This document shows positions 23,386 to 32,216 of a stretch of DNA of 39,334 nucleotides, piece by piece. Under the pieces are notes generated by a model. It saw nothing but the letters and a program-made list of their open reading frames with translations. It made no database searches and was not told the origin of the DNA. The position numbers were made by a program, and so were the translations under genes. The DNA comes from Gemmatimonadaceae bacterium. GTDB taxonomy: Bacteria > Gemmatimonadota > Gemmatimonadetes > Gemmatimonadales > Gemmatimonadaceae. The stretch is from contig JANYHT010000005.1 in NCBI GenBank assembly GCA_025358925.1, positions 1 to 39,334 on the forward strand, read 5' to 3'. The number at the start of each line of letters is the position of its first letter. The stretch's first letter is position 1.

Positions 23386-24381
23386 ATGAGCCCCATAAGC
23401 CCGGATCCTCGCGTATTACCCGCAGTCAGCGCAGTGCGTGCTGCCGCCGAACGACTGCGCGACGTACTGACACCGAGTCGACTCGAGCGCTCCGACGCGC
23501 TGTCGACACGTGTTGGTGTGGATGTCTACTTAAAATATGAACTCGAAAACCCAACGGGTTCGTTTAAAGTGCGTGGCGCGTACAACGTGCTCGCCTCAAT
23601 GTCTTCCGAAGAACGGGCGCGCGGCGTCGTTGCATCGAGTGCCGGTAATCATGGACTCGGCGTCGCATATGCCGCGCATGCGTTTGGAGTGCCCGCCATG
23701 TTGTATGTGCCTCGCACCGCGCCGCAGGTAAAGAAGGACGGCATTCGCGCACTCGGTGCAACGGTCAACGATGACGCTACCGACTACGACGCTGCGATGG
23801 TGCTGGCCAAGGCGCACGCGATCCTGCACGGCATTCCATTCATCAATCCATGCCTTGGCCTTGAGTTGTTGGCTGGTCAAGGTACGGTCGCGTTGGAGCT
23901 GCTCTCGCAATTGCCAACCGTGCGCACTGTGTTGATTTGCACCGGCGGCGGCGGATTGTTGGGCGGGATGGGTGCGGTGTTGCGTGCACTGGCACCGCAC
24001 GTCCGCACCGTCGGCGTGCAGAGTGTCGAGACGCCCGTAATGACACGCAGCTTGGCAGCAGATCGCGTCGTTGAAATTCCGGTGACGCCGACGTTGGCCG
24101 ACGGACTCGCGGGCCAAATCGACGAGGACGCGTTGCACATTGGACGCGTCTGCGCGGATGAAATGGTATTAGTTACGGAAATCGAACTTGGTGAGACGAT
24201 TGCGTGGTTGGCACGATCACAGGCCCTCGTGGTAGAGGGCGCGGGTGCTGTCACCATTGCGGCATTGCGACATGGTCGGACGTCCGTGCTTGAGGGGCCG
24301 ATTGTCGCGTTGGTGAGCGGCCGAAACATTGACGCGACTCGCCATGCCGCATTATTAGCACAGTATCCCAGCTCAGCGTAG
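23386..24381 (+). CDS. Threonine/serine dehydratase (PLP-dependent)
   Basis: A 331-residue fold-type II PLP enzyme that deaminates threonine (to 2-oxobutanoate) or serine. The PLP lysine is Lys61 in PTGSFKVRGA; SSAGNHGLGVAYAA holds the substrate carboxylate; TGGGGLLGGMG is the phosphate-binding loop; SGRNID is near the end. There is no C-terminal ACT-like regulatory domain, so it is of the short catabolic type (TdcB) or a serine/threonine racemase-like relative rather than full-length IlvA. The chosen ATG at 23386 is 11 bp after the photolyase stop. A strong hairpin terminator follows at 24397-24424, ending the transcript. Confidence 0.9.
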   Translation: MSPISPDPRVLPAVSAVRAAAERLRDVLTPSRLERSDALSTRVGVDVYLKYELENPTGSFKVRGAYNVLASMSSEERARGVVASSAGNHGLGVAYAAHAFGVPAMLYVPRTAPQVKKDGIRALGATVNDDATDYDAAMVLAKAHAILHGIPFINPCLGLELLAGQGTVALELLSQLPTVRTVLICTGGGGLLGGMGAVLRALAPHVRTVGVQSVETPVMTRSLAADRVVEIPVTPTLADGLAGQIDEDALHIGRVCADEMVLVTEIELGETIAWLARSQALVVEGAGAVTIAALRHGRTSVLEGPIVALVSGRNIDATRHAALLAQYPSSA

Positions 24382-24396
24382 CGGACCAAAAAAGAC

Positions 24397-24424
24397 GCCT
24401 CCGCGATCGAACGATCGCGGAGGC
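24397..24424. terminator. Strong bidirectional intrinsic terminator
   Basis: GCCTCCGCGATCG (24397-24409) and CGATCGCGGAGGC (24412-24424) pair perfectly with a 2-nt spacer. The upstream side has CCAAAAAAGA and the downstream side ATTTTT, so it has the U-tract needed in both directions. It separates the dehydratase gene from the convergent KGG gene. Confidence 0.92.
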
Positions 24425-24469
24425 GAACTTATTTTTGACCGTCACACCGGCGGCATGGCGGCGTTGTAC

Positions 24470-24835
24470 TTACGCGCCGTCCGCAAGTAATGCATCATCG
24501 CGTGAACGAACGGACGGGCGCGAACCATTGCGAACGCTTTCTCCCATACCGTCGCGCGACACCGTGATCGCCACTTCGCGATCCGAACTTTGCTGCTGTC
24601 GCGCATGCCGAGCAGCAGCGCTGCGAGATTCTCCACCTTCGCGGCCAATGGCCGCCATGTGCTCTCGATCTTGACTCACGGTGACGCCACCTTTGCGACC
24701 GGCGTTGCGAGCCTCGTCCGACGACCATTCGTGCGCCGTACCCTTCTCGTGAGCCGCTCGCCCACCTTTGCTGGCAATCTCTTTCTGTCGCGCAGGATCC
24801 ATTGATGCAAACCCACGACGGCTTTTTCCGGTCAT
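24470..24835 (-). CDS. KGG/Em-GEA-type stress protein
   Basis: A 121-residue hydrophilic protein with glycine-rich repeat motifs of the KGG (stress-induced) type: RQKEIASKGGRAAHEKGTAH, DEARNAGRKGGVTVSQDREH, and IGREGGESRSAAARH. Such proteins (LEA_5/Em_GEA-like) are thought to protect cells from desiccation or stress. The C-terminal 45 residues (from RQQQSSDREV) are low-complexity and may be less conserved. Start at ATG 24835; the frame extends to 24868, and an inner ATG (MDPARQKE) is also possible. Divergent from the RNase Z gene (216-bp gap) and convergent with the dehydratase across a strong terminator. Confidence 0.8.
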   Translation of the reverse strand: MTGKSRRGFASMDPARQKEIASKGGRAAHEKGTAHEWSSDEARNAGRKGGVTVSQDREHMAAIGREGGESRSAAARHARQQQSSDREVAITVSRDGMGESVRNGSRPSVRSRDDALLADGA

Positions 24836-25051
24836 ACACGCCCCCCGGCTCCGGAAGTAGACGAACAAATGGCGTTGTCGTCGAGCAGCACGCGCTGCTT
24901 CGCCGAGTGCTCGATAACAAACGCAGCATCACACTGCCGGTACTCTGCAAGCCTTGGACCGCTGCAATTATTGATGATTGGCGATGCACGCACGATTGCA
25001 GTCCGGAATGCAGAAACCGTGCGTCCGTCTTCGTCCTCTATATTGCAGCCA
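24836..25051. other. Divergent promoter gap
   Basis: 216 bp between the divergent KGG and RNase Z genes. It should hold both promoters; no clear element was recognised. Confidence 0.4.
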
Positions 25052-26023
25052 ATGCCACTACGCGTTCGTTTCCTCGGAACCGCGGCCTCCCGACCGACCG
25101 TCGAACGAGGGGTCAGTTCGCTCGCCATCATTCGAGAAGGCGAGACTTTTTTGTTTGATTGTGGAGAGGGTACGCAACGGCAAATGATGCGCTACGGCAT
25201 CTCGTTCGCCTTTGACGATCTCTTCTTCACGCATACGCATTCTGACCATATCCTCGGCCTTACCGGGCTCATACGCACGCTGCAACTCCAAGGACGGACT
25301 GAGGAATTACGCCTGTGGGGGCCGCCGGGCGCTGGCAGGACGTTGCGCCAATGCATCAGCTTGGGTGGAGAACGTACGTCATTCCCGGTCACAATAACCG
25401 AATTGGAGCCTACATCGTCCGTGAAGCGTGATGGTTTTCGTTTCGATACGTTCGCGGTGAAGCACCACGGTGGCGCGTCGCTGGGATTCGCATTGGTCGA
25501 GGAAGATCGGCTTGGACGGTTCAATCCGGACTTGGCACGCTCAATGGGCATTCCCGAAGGACCATTATGGGGACGCATACACAAAGGCGAGTCGATCGTG
25601 CTCGATGATGGGCGCGTCATCGCTCCGTCAGTTTTGGTGGGTGATCACCGACGTGGGCGACGTATCGTGATCACTGGGGACACACGTCCGTGCGACGCGA
25701 CCGTCACGGCGTCCGTCGATGCAGATCTACTGATTCATGAGGCGACGTTTGCGGATGATGAAGCGCTGCGCGCGGTGGAGACCGGACACAGCACTGCGCG
25801 CGAAGCGGCACAGGTTGCGTTACGCGCTGGAGCGCGGCGACTCGTGCTCACACACATCTCGGCGCGGTATTCACGCGACGCGCATGAACTCGAGCGCGAG
25901 GCGCGCGAAGTCTTTCCGAAGACATCGATTGCGCGCGACGGGGCCGAGTTTGAGCTGGGATTGACGGAGGAGCTTGCAGCGAGCGGCGGGCCACCGGAAC
26001 AGATAGCAACGGCTATCGACTAG
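25052..26023 (+). CDS. rnz: Ribonuclease Z
   Basis: A 323-residue metallo-beta-lactamase-fold endonuclease that removes 3' trailers from tRNA precursors. It starts MPLRVRFLGTAASRPT and has FDCGEGTQRQM, the zinc motif THTHSDH (His61, His63, Asp65, His66), and later VKHHGGASLGF, ITGDTRP and HSTAREAAQVA, then LTHISARY, all RNase Z hallmarks. Because neither tRNA in the window encodes CCA, such an enzyme is needed to make their 3' ends. ATG at 25052 is chosen because the family starts there; the frame extends to 24869. Its end overlaps the convergent DNA polymerase gene by 11 bp, so the two have no terminator between them. Confidence 0.93.
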   Translation: MPLRVRFLGTAASRPTVERGVSSLAIIREGETFLFDCGEGTQRQMMRYGISFAFDDLFFTHTHSDHILGLTGLIRTLQLQGRTEELRLWGPPGAGRTLRQCISLGGERTSFPVTITELEPTSSVKRDGFRFDTFAVKHHGGASLGFALVEEDRLGRFNPDLARSMGIPEGPLWGRIHKGESIVLDDGRVIAPSVLVGDHRRGRRIVITGDTRPCDATVTASVDADLLIHEATFADDEALRAVETGHSTAREAAQVALRAGARRLVLTHISARYSRDAHELEREAREVFPKTSIARDGAEFELGLTEELAASGGPPEQIATAID

Positions 26024-28430
26024 CGATCTTCGCTTGCATGGGACTGCTCAACACGGTGCGAATATCATCGAGCGCCGACACAAACAACGGCAGTTGCTGC
26101 GTATCCGCGAACACCGTCGCAAAATCGGAAGGCGTGAATGCTGTGACCAGCCGTTCGGCAAACGAGGTCCGTAACAGTCGTATGTAGTACGGCACATCAT
26201 AGTCGCGAGCATCTGTCTGTTCGCTGACGACGGCCTCATCATCAAACTCTGTCACAACGCCGCCGCGGTGTTTCGTGCGATACACACGAACGCGTTCGCC
26301 GACACGCCACGATGTGCGACCGCTCGCGAGCATTGCCTCGTATGCAAACTCACGTCGTACATGGCGTGTTTCGAGGTATCGCGACGGAGACTTGGTGAGT
26401 CGAACCCGTGACGATACGGCCAGTGTAGGCAACGCCCGCGCCTGCAACGCTTGTACTGTGTTGAGATAGGCCGCGCGCACGCCAACCACATCGTTGCGCA
26501 ACGCACAGGCAATCGCCGCACGCAGAAATGTCTCGCCGTACGGTTCTGCGCGACTCGAGCGAAATGCGACGCCGCGCAATACGAGTATTCCGTCGTAGCC
26601 GAGTAACGCGTAGTTCTTTGGTTGATGCGAAAGCATAGCGGCGTAGCGACCCTCGAACTCAAGCTGCACGAGCGGTGGCAGCAACGCGGCGACTTCGGTT
26701 ACGACACGCCGTTCGTTGATTTCCGTCCACGATTCGGGAACGGTGAAATAAACGCCATCGGTATCCGCTTCGAGTAGCGTGACGCCTCGCGTTGCAAGTT
26801 CGCGACACATGAAATCGAGCGTCTCACGCCCTCGTCGCGTCACGTCGTTGGCCGCATGCACATCAGCAAATCGCGTGAGTCCGCCGCCCGCCGCGAGATA
26901 CCCGTACGCAGAGTTCACCACGAGCTTCATTGCTGCAGACATTGCTTCGTGCGTGTACCGCTCCGCCGATCCAACGGGGGCCGCGCGAGCATTTGCTTTG
27001 GCGGCCAGTCGCGTCTCAACCAAACGATCGACAAGCGCGAGCAGTGCGCCAAGGTGATCGCGTGCTGGACCGATGCGAAACGCGCGCATGAGCGAAGGAT
27101 AAAGACTGGCCACGTCGGCTTTCACGACGCGCTGCGCCACGCCCGTAGCGAATAGATGCAGTGCAGCGCCCGAGTGCGTGGTGCCATCGCCGTCCGCATG
27201 GGCTGGCAATGCCATACCCGCACGCAGATAGGCGCGCACCAGCAACGGGTCGATCACCCCCGTGGCGGCACCGGCGTCGGCCAGTCGTTCGTATCGACGC
27301 GGAGCCATTCGTGCGAGCGCAAAGGCAGCGCCGCCGAGCATGCGTGCGAGTCCGGCAACTTCGTCGACGTCAGCGGTGGCGTAGCGTCGCACGCGATCTG
27401 GATCGCGCTTGTATGTCTCGTAGATTTGGTCGCCACGAATGAGTTCGCGATTTGGCCCGGCAAGCCCGAGGTGCCGCGCCACCGCCTTGAGCCCGTGCCC
27501 GGGCAATTCGCGCGTCGAGAAATCGTACCGACGCACGGCGTCGAGCGTATCGATCAACTCTCGGCCTGGTGCGACGAATCGAACGCGTCGTTTCGCGTCG
27601 GTCGCACTTGGTGCGCCACGACGTGCAGCACGTTGCTTCAAACCATTGAAATGAATTCGACCCAGTGATAGCGACACCCCAAGCTTGCGTGCTCGCGTAT
27701 CCAGAAATGGAAGGTCGAAGCCGTGTAAGTTGTGATTCTCGATGACGTCAGGATCAGCCGAGTGAATTGTATCAACGAGTTGTTTTATGAGCTGCGCTTC
27801 GGCGGCATCGCTCTCGTTCGCTGCTTCGAGCACCTGCGTCGCGCCGCTCGGCAATCGCACGGCCACCATAAACATGCGTTCGCGTTCGGCATCGAGCCCA
27901 GTGGTTTCGAGATCGAATTGCAGTCGCACTAGTTGATCAAACGTGAGGTCGCGAAAGTACGTGCGTCCTGTGGATACGAGATATTGCTCTTCGGGTGGCA
28001 AGACAAGCACGGCTTCCGGCCCAAGCTCGCGCAGATGTCCCACGCGATGACCAAGTCGTCGCGTCGCCCCGGTCAGCACTGCGGTGCTCAACGTATTCGC
28101 GTGCTCGGCTGAGACGAGAAACCGCAGCGCACCGGGCCCGTCAAGTTCGCGATACGTGACTTGCATTGGCGCTGGCTGCTGCGTCGCGTGTGCGCGAACC
28201 AGTCGTTGACCGAGATGCGCTAGGTCTTCGAGTTGATCCAACAACAACCACGGCTTGAATCGTGCGGACTCGCGCAGCAGTGCGTTCGTACTCGGCTCGC
28301 GTCGCCAAATCATCGCCGTGCCGTCTGGCTCTGCCCAGACGGACACAATACCCGGCGTTGGATCCCAACCCCACAACCACTCGTCTTCGTCAGCCGTGGA
28401 AGGCGCGACAGGCGGCGCGGATGTAAGCAC
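26013..28430 (-). CDS. Family B DNA polymerase with exonuclease domain
   Basis: An 805-residue replicative-type B-family polymerase. The 3'-5' exonuclease motifs are complete: FDLETTGL (Asp173, Glu175), NLHGFD (Asn234, Asp239) and YATAD (Tyr350, Asp354). Polymerase motifs: A, KADVASLYPSL (Asp439); B, KLVVNSAYG (Lys502-Gly510); C, EADTDG (Asp556, Asp558), where the usual last Ser is Gly. The Ser-to-Gly change is seen in some bacterial and archaeal B-family members, so activity is likely. Its length matches Pol II-type enzymes. Expected role: translesion or repair synthesis. It is the last gene of a five-gene minus-strand operon; its GTG start at 28430 abuts the TGA of the MFS gene (TGAGTG). 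The stop overlaps RNase Z by 11 bp. GTG is used though no ribosome-binding site is strong. Confidence 0.9.
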   Translation of the reverse strand: MLTSAPPVAPSTADEDEWLWGWDPTPGIVSVWAEPDGTAMIWRREPSTNALLRESARFKPWLLLDQLEDLAHLGQRLVRAHATQQPAPMQVTYRELDGPGALRFLVSAEHANTLSTAVLTGATRRLGHRVGHLRELGPEAVLVLPPEEQYLVSTGRTYFRDLTFDQLVRLQFDLETTGLDAERERMFMVAVRLPSGATQVLEAANESDAAEAQLIKQLVDTIHSADPDVIENHNLHGFDLPFLDTRARKLGVSLSLGRIHFNGLKQRAARRGAPSATDAKRRVRFVAPGRELIDTLDAVRRYDFSTRELPGHGLKAVARHLGLAGPNRELIRGDQIYETYKRDPDRVRRYATADVDEVAGLARMLGGAAFALARMAPRRYERLADAGAATGVIDPLLVRAYLRAGMALPAHADGDGTTHSGAALHLFATGVAQRVVKADVASLYPSLMRAFRIGPARDHLGALLALVDRLVETRLAAKANARAAPVGSAERYTHEAMSAAMKLVVNSAYGYLAAGGGLTRFADVHAANDVTRRGRETLDFMCRELATRGVTLLEADTDGVYFTVPESWTEINERRVVTEVAALLPPLVQLEFEGRYAAMLSHQPKNYALLGYDGILVLRGVAFRSSRAEPYGETFLRAAIACALRNDVVGVRAAYLNTVQALQARALPTLAVSSRVRLTKSPSRYLETRHVRREFAYEAMLASGRTSWRVGERVRVYRTKHRGGVVTEFDDEAVVSEQTDARDYDVPYYIRLLRTSFAERLVTAFTPSDFATVFADTQQLPLFVSALDDIRTVLSSPMQAKIASR

Positions 28431-29726
28431 TCACGCCGCCTTAAGTTCCGGGTGCAATTGCCTGAGCCGTCGCAGCGTGGGATTCCGCCATGCGACTACA
28501 CCCACAACGGCAAGCGTGGCGATGCCACCCAATACGACACTTGGCACAGTGCCTAACCACTTCGCCGATATGCCAGACTCAAAGGCACCGATTTCGTTTG
28601 ATGAACCGATGAAAATTTGATTGACGGCCGAAACGCGGCCGAGCAATTGTTCTGGTGTTCGCGCTTGTAGCATGACGCTGCGAATAACCACGCTTACCGC
28701 GTCAAACGCGCCGCTGAACGCGAGCAGTGCGACCGAGAGCCAGAACGTGGTGCTGAGGCCGAAGCCAATCATGCACGCACCAAAGCCGGTCACTGCGATG
28801 AGCAACGACTTGCCGGTATGATTGAACGGCGGCCAGCGCGTGAGCAGCACGCTCATAATGACCGCACCAACAGCGGGTGACGCGCGCAAGAAGCCCAATC
28901 CACTTGGACCGACATGCAGTATCTCGGCAGCGAATACCGGTAACAGCGCGGTGGCGCCACCAAAGAGCACGGAGAACAAATCGAGCGTGAGTGCGCTGAG
29001 GAGCATCGGTTCGCCGAACACAAAGCGCAAGCCGCCTGTCAAGCGCTCAATGATAGGCTCTTCGGTGATGTGGCGAATGGGCGACTTGTGTCGAACGGCG
29101 ATCATAAGTCCGGTCGCGAACATCATCAACATCGCGGCTGTGACGTAACCGAGATTCGTGCCACCGATCGCGTATAACACGCCACCGAGTGCGGGTCCAA
29201 GCACAGCCGCAAGTTGCCAGCTTCCACTGCGCCATGTGACGGAGTTGGTGAACAGGGCTCGCGTTACCAGTTCTGCACTAAGCGCTTGACGTGCCGGTTG
29301 CAGGAATGCGCGAGCAACGCCGCTTACGACAATGACAGCGTAGATTGCGTTCACGCGTACGCGAACTGCGAGCGCTGCCGTGCCCAATGAGACGGTTGTC
29401 GGATCGCGTGAGAGAAACCAGAGCGCGAACGAGCAAACCACCAGTACTGCGAGTGAGTACAAAGCAATGCGACGCCGATCGTGTGTGTCTGCCACATGGC
29501 CGGAAAACAGCGACATCCCTATTGCGGGCAATGCTTCGGCGAGGCCGACCAGCCCTAATGCGAGCGGATCACGTGTTAAATCATAGATTTGCCAACCAAC
29601 GACCGTGCCCTGAATTTGTATCGCGAGTGTGAACGTGAAGAGTGCCGCGATGTAGCGACGAAAATTTGGGATCCGGAGCGCGGCGTAGACGTCTGGTGCG
29701 GCGGTCGGCGAAATTGGGTCGGCCAT
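28431..29726 (-). CDS. MFS exporter (EntS/MFS_3-like)
   Basis: A 431-residue permease with about 12 hydrophobic helices. The start motif YAALRIPNFRRYIAALFTFT, then VVGWQIYDLTRDPLALGLVG, and GHVADTHDRRRIALYS (the MFS loop 2-3 motif) place it with the enterobactin exporter-like MFS_3 group, most of which are efflux carriers; the substrate is unknown. C-terminal tail RNPTLRRLRQL is cytoplasmic. The ATG at 29726 is the family-like start, yet the upstream lipoprotein frame extends 146 bp into it. The gene is followed directly, with zero gap, by the polymerase, so the two are co-translated. Residue spacing is typical and no lesion is seen. Confidence 0.88.
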   Translation of the reverse strand: MADPISPTAAPDVYAALRIPNFRRYIAALFTFTLAIQIQGTVVGWQIYDLTRDPLALGLVGLAEALPAIGMSLFSGHVADTHDRRRIALYSLAVLVVCSFALWFLSRDPTTVSLGTAALAVRVRVNAIYAVIVVSGVARAFLQPARQALSAELVTRALFTNSVTWRSGSWQLAAVLGPALGGVLYAIGGTNLGYVTAAMLMMFATGLMIAVRHKSPIRHITEEPIIERLTGGLRFVFGEPMLLSALTLDLFSVLFGGATALLPVFAAEILHVGPSGLGFLRASPAVGAVIMSVLLTRWPPFNHTGKSLLIAVTGFGACMIGFGLSTTFWLSVALLAFSGAFDAVSVVIRSVMLQARTPEQLLGRVSAVNQIFIGSSNEIGAFESGISAKWLGTVPSVVLGGIATLAVVGVVAWRNPTLRRLRQLHPELKAA

Positions 29727-30921
29727 GCAGGGAATCTATCGCATGATGCCGGAGCCAATGTGCGCGCTGCACGATGCCATCGAGCGTGGTAGAAATATCG
29801 AAGGCGCGTGCCAGCGCAGCGCGCAGTTGCGTGCCCACTGATGGTGCATCAAGCGTAATGAGCTGATACGCCGGTGCCGCAACAGTAGCAATCGGCCATT
29901 CGCGAGATGGGCCAAGCGTGTGTGCGGAGAGTCCAAGCTTGAGGGCATTGCCGTCGGCTAATGGGCGCGCCACCACATCGTACGTGCCGCGATTCCAATG
30001 CACTCGGCTGGAGTCGACTGTCCAATCGGGAAGCGACGGGCGGACGCCTGACCACCACGGTGGCGCGGCAGCAGCAATCGGCGGCAGATACACCGCGAGC
30101 GCATCTCCATCTATTCCTGTGCCTGGCACCAAGAATGCGACAGCGGGAGCGCGGCCGATATCCGTGATACCAAAGCTCGTCGAATCAAAATGGAAACTGT
30201 CGAGCGTTTCTCGCGCAGCAAGTGCACGTTCATCGTTCGCCTTTTGCACCGAGTCCTTGATTTTCGCCAATGATGCACGACCCACCAGCACCACACGCGC
30301 AGCCTCCACGGCGCCAAACAATCCAATCAACGTAGCCCGTTTCCCATATCGGACGTCCACCACCTCGCGGCGGCCTTCGTGCCGATGCGGCTCTGCAACT
30401 TCCACATCCACGTCGAGCAAATGTCGGTACGTGAGATACGGACCGTGTACATCGACAATCTCGATGTTTTCGGTCACGACCGTTCGCGGATCGTCAGTCG
30501 TTTGTTCGTTGTCGGGATCGATCGGGACTTCCAGCGGATGGCGCTTTTCCCACGCTGCCGCTTCGTGCATGACGGTGGAGTCTTCGAACAACAGCGTGGA
30601 GTCCGAATGCAGGAGCTCGCGGGACCAAATTCGCGACGAGGTGAACGACGCGTCGCTGTACTCCACACCGTCTTCCGCGACAAATACTTCGTAGAAATGC
30701 CCATCCACTTCGGTGAGCAAAATGGGCGCGCTCCGTACGCGAATGCCTTCGCTGCTACTGTGTACCCAATAGGTCGAGTCCCCCGCAGCGAACAGAAATT
30801 CTGCTGCGGGTGGTAAGCGATTGCGATCACCCGCACGCGAGCACGCGGAAAGCACGCTCATGCCGACGCAGACGGTCGTGACCACGTGCAGGGCCCGAAG
30901 CCGAGCGGCTTGGCGCACCAT
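29581..30921 (-). CDS. Putative lipoprotein with DUF3298/RsiV-like segment
   Basis: A 446-residue frame with a lipoprotein signal (VGMSVLSAC lipobox). The mature part is beta-rich; near residue 240 the stretch SFGITDIGRAPAVAFLVPGT, followed by GDALAVYLPP and AP, recalls the DUF3298/RsiV extracellular domain (FxLTxxGLxFYFxxYxIAPY), but only loosely. No enzyme motif is seen. The ATG at 30921 lies 5 bp after the stop of the aminotransferase gene, so they are co-transcribed. Residues from about 398 on run in another frame over the start of the MFS gene (146 bp) and look like shadow sequence, so the true end may be earlier, e.g. after a frameshift to the frame stopping at 29736-29738. Assignment of a function is not possible. 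Confidence 0.7.
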   Translation of the reverse strand: MVRQAARLRALHVVTTVCVGMSVLSACSRAGDRNRLPPAAEFLFAAGDSTYWVHSSSEGIRVRSAPILLTEVDGHFYEVFVAEDGVEYSDASFTSSRIWSRELLHSDSTLLFEDSTVMHEAAAWEKRHPLEVPIDPDNEQTTDDPRTVVTENIEIVDVHGPYLTYRHLLDVDVEVAEPHRHEGRREVVDVRYGKRATLIGLFGAVEAARVVLVGRASLAKIKDSVQKANDERALAARETLDSFHFDSTSFGITDIGRAPAVAFLVPGTGIDGDALAVYLPPIAAAAPPWWSGVRPSLPDWTVDSSRVHWNRGTYDVVARPLADGNALKLGLSAHTLGPSREWPIATVAAPAYQLITLDAPSVGTQLRAALARAFDISTTLDGIVQRAHWLRHHAIDSLHGRPNFADRRTRRLRRAPDPKFSSLHRGTLHVHTRDTNSGHGRWLANL

Positions 30922-30926
30922 CGCGC

Positions 30927-32216
30927 TCAGGCCGCGCTGGGGATGTTGGCGCTTCGCAATTCGCGGACGCCGCTCACCAGACGGTCCACCTCATCGGCAG
31001 TGGTGTAGCAAACGCAACCAGCCCGTACGAGTCCTTCGTCACTCATGCCGAGTTTTTTTGCAACGGTTGTAGCGTAAAAGTCGCCATGCGAGACGTAGAG
31101 GCCACGCGGCGCGAGCGCGAGTGCGACGTGCTCCGACGCATGCCCCGCAACGCGAAATGACACCGTTGGCGTACGCGCCGTGCCGGGTGGTGGTCCGTAC
31201 AGCGTCACGCCGTCAATCGACGATAGTCCTTCCCAAAGCTGCGCGAGTAGCGCTTCACCACGCGTGTGCAACGCACTGAACACGGTGGACAATTTTGCGC
31301 GGCGTGAAAGCGTGGTATCCTCAGCGAGCGATGCAAGAAAGTTTACAGCCGCTGCGGCGCCAACAATGCCTTCATGATTTTGCGTCCCAGTTTCTAAAAT
31401 CTCGGGCACGAAATCCGGTGCTGGCTCAAGGCGTGGTAGGTCCAGTGCAGCCGTGGCGTCATGGCGACCGTAACACACGCCGATGTGCGGTCCATAAAAC
31501 TTGTAGGCGCTGCACAATACGAAGTCAGCGTTGATCGCTTTCGCGTCAACGAGCGCGTGCGGTGCATAGTGGACCGCATCCACCACCGTGATCGCCCCAA
31601 CGGCGCGCGCCATCGCCACGAGCGCGGCAACGTCGGTGACCGTACCGACAATGTTTGATGCCGCACCGATCGCCACGACTTTCGTGCGCGGCGATAAGAG
31701 CTTCGCGAACGCGCCCTCTTCGTGGCGAAACGTTTGGAGATCGAGCGGGAGCCACCGCAAGACCGCACCTCGCTCCTTCGCGATTGCCTGCCATGGTGCA
31801 ATATTCGCGTGGTGATCAAGTTCGGCGACGATAATTTCGTCGCCCAGCTTGAGCGTTCTGCCAATCGCGCGCGCGATGTGAAACAGAATGGTGGTCATGT
31901 TGGCGCCGAACGAAATTTCATCAGGGCCAGCGCCGAGAAAATCGCCCAGCGCTTCACGGGACGCATGGAGCAGAAGATCGGTTTCCTTACTCGTGGGATA
32001 CGACCAATGCGTATTCGCGTTGTGATTCAACATGTAATCACTGACGGCGTCGACGACCATTCGCGGTACTTGTGTGCCACCCGGTCCGTCAAAATACGCG
32101 ACCGCATTCGCACCTTCGTGCCGCGAGAGTGCTGGGAAATGTGCGCGCACGCCCTCGGTGTACGCGACGCGTTCGTGCTTCGTCCCAATCGGTGTTCCGA
32201 CCATTGTGTCTGTCAT
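30927..32216 (-). CDS. Class V aminotransferase-fold protein, VC1184-type
   Basis: A 429-residue PLP enzyme of the cysteine-desulfurase-like VC1184 group. It has YFDGPGGTQVPRMVVDAV near the start, ANMTTILFHIARAIG and ELDHHANIAPWQAIAKE, DAVHYAPHALVD, and the PLP-binding SAYKFYGPHIG (Lys), then TGTQNHEGIVGAAAAVNFLA. The active-site Cys of NifS/SufS desulfurases is not visible; the matching loop reads GLYVSHGDFYATTVAK, so desulfurase activity is doubtful. The ATG at 32216 overlaps the TGA of the upstream dehydrogenase (ATGA). It stands in a five-gene operon, upstream of the lipoprotein and MFS genes, with beta-hydroxyacid dehydrogenase first. The substrate is unknown, though the pairing suggests amino- or hydroxy-acid metabolism. 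Confidence 0.86.
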   Translation of the reverse strand: MTDTMVGTPIGTKHERVAYTEGVRAHFPALSRHEGANAVAYFDGPGGTQVPRMVVDAVSDYMLNHNANTHWSYPTSKETDLLLHASREALGDFLGAGPDEISFGANMTTILFHIARAIGRTLKLGDEIIVAELDHHANIAPWQAIAKERGAVLRWLPLDLQTFRHEEGAFAKLLSPRTKVVAIGAASNIVGTVTDVAALVAMARAVGAITVVDAVHYAPHALVDAKAINADFVLCSAYKFYGPHIGVCYGRHDATAALDLPRLEPAPDFVPEILETGTQNHEGIVGAAAAVNFLASLAEDTTLSRRAKLSTVFSALHTRGEALLAQLWEGLSSIDGVTLYGPPPGTARTPTVSFRVAGHASEHVALALAPRGLYVSHGDFYATTVAKKLGMSDEGLVRAGCVCYTTADEVDRLVSGVRELRSANIPSAA

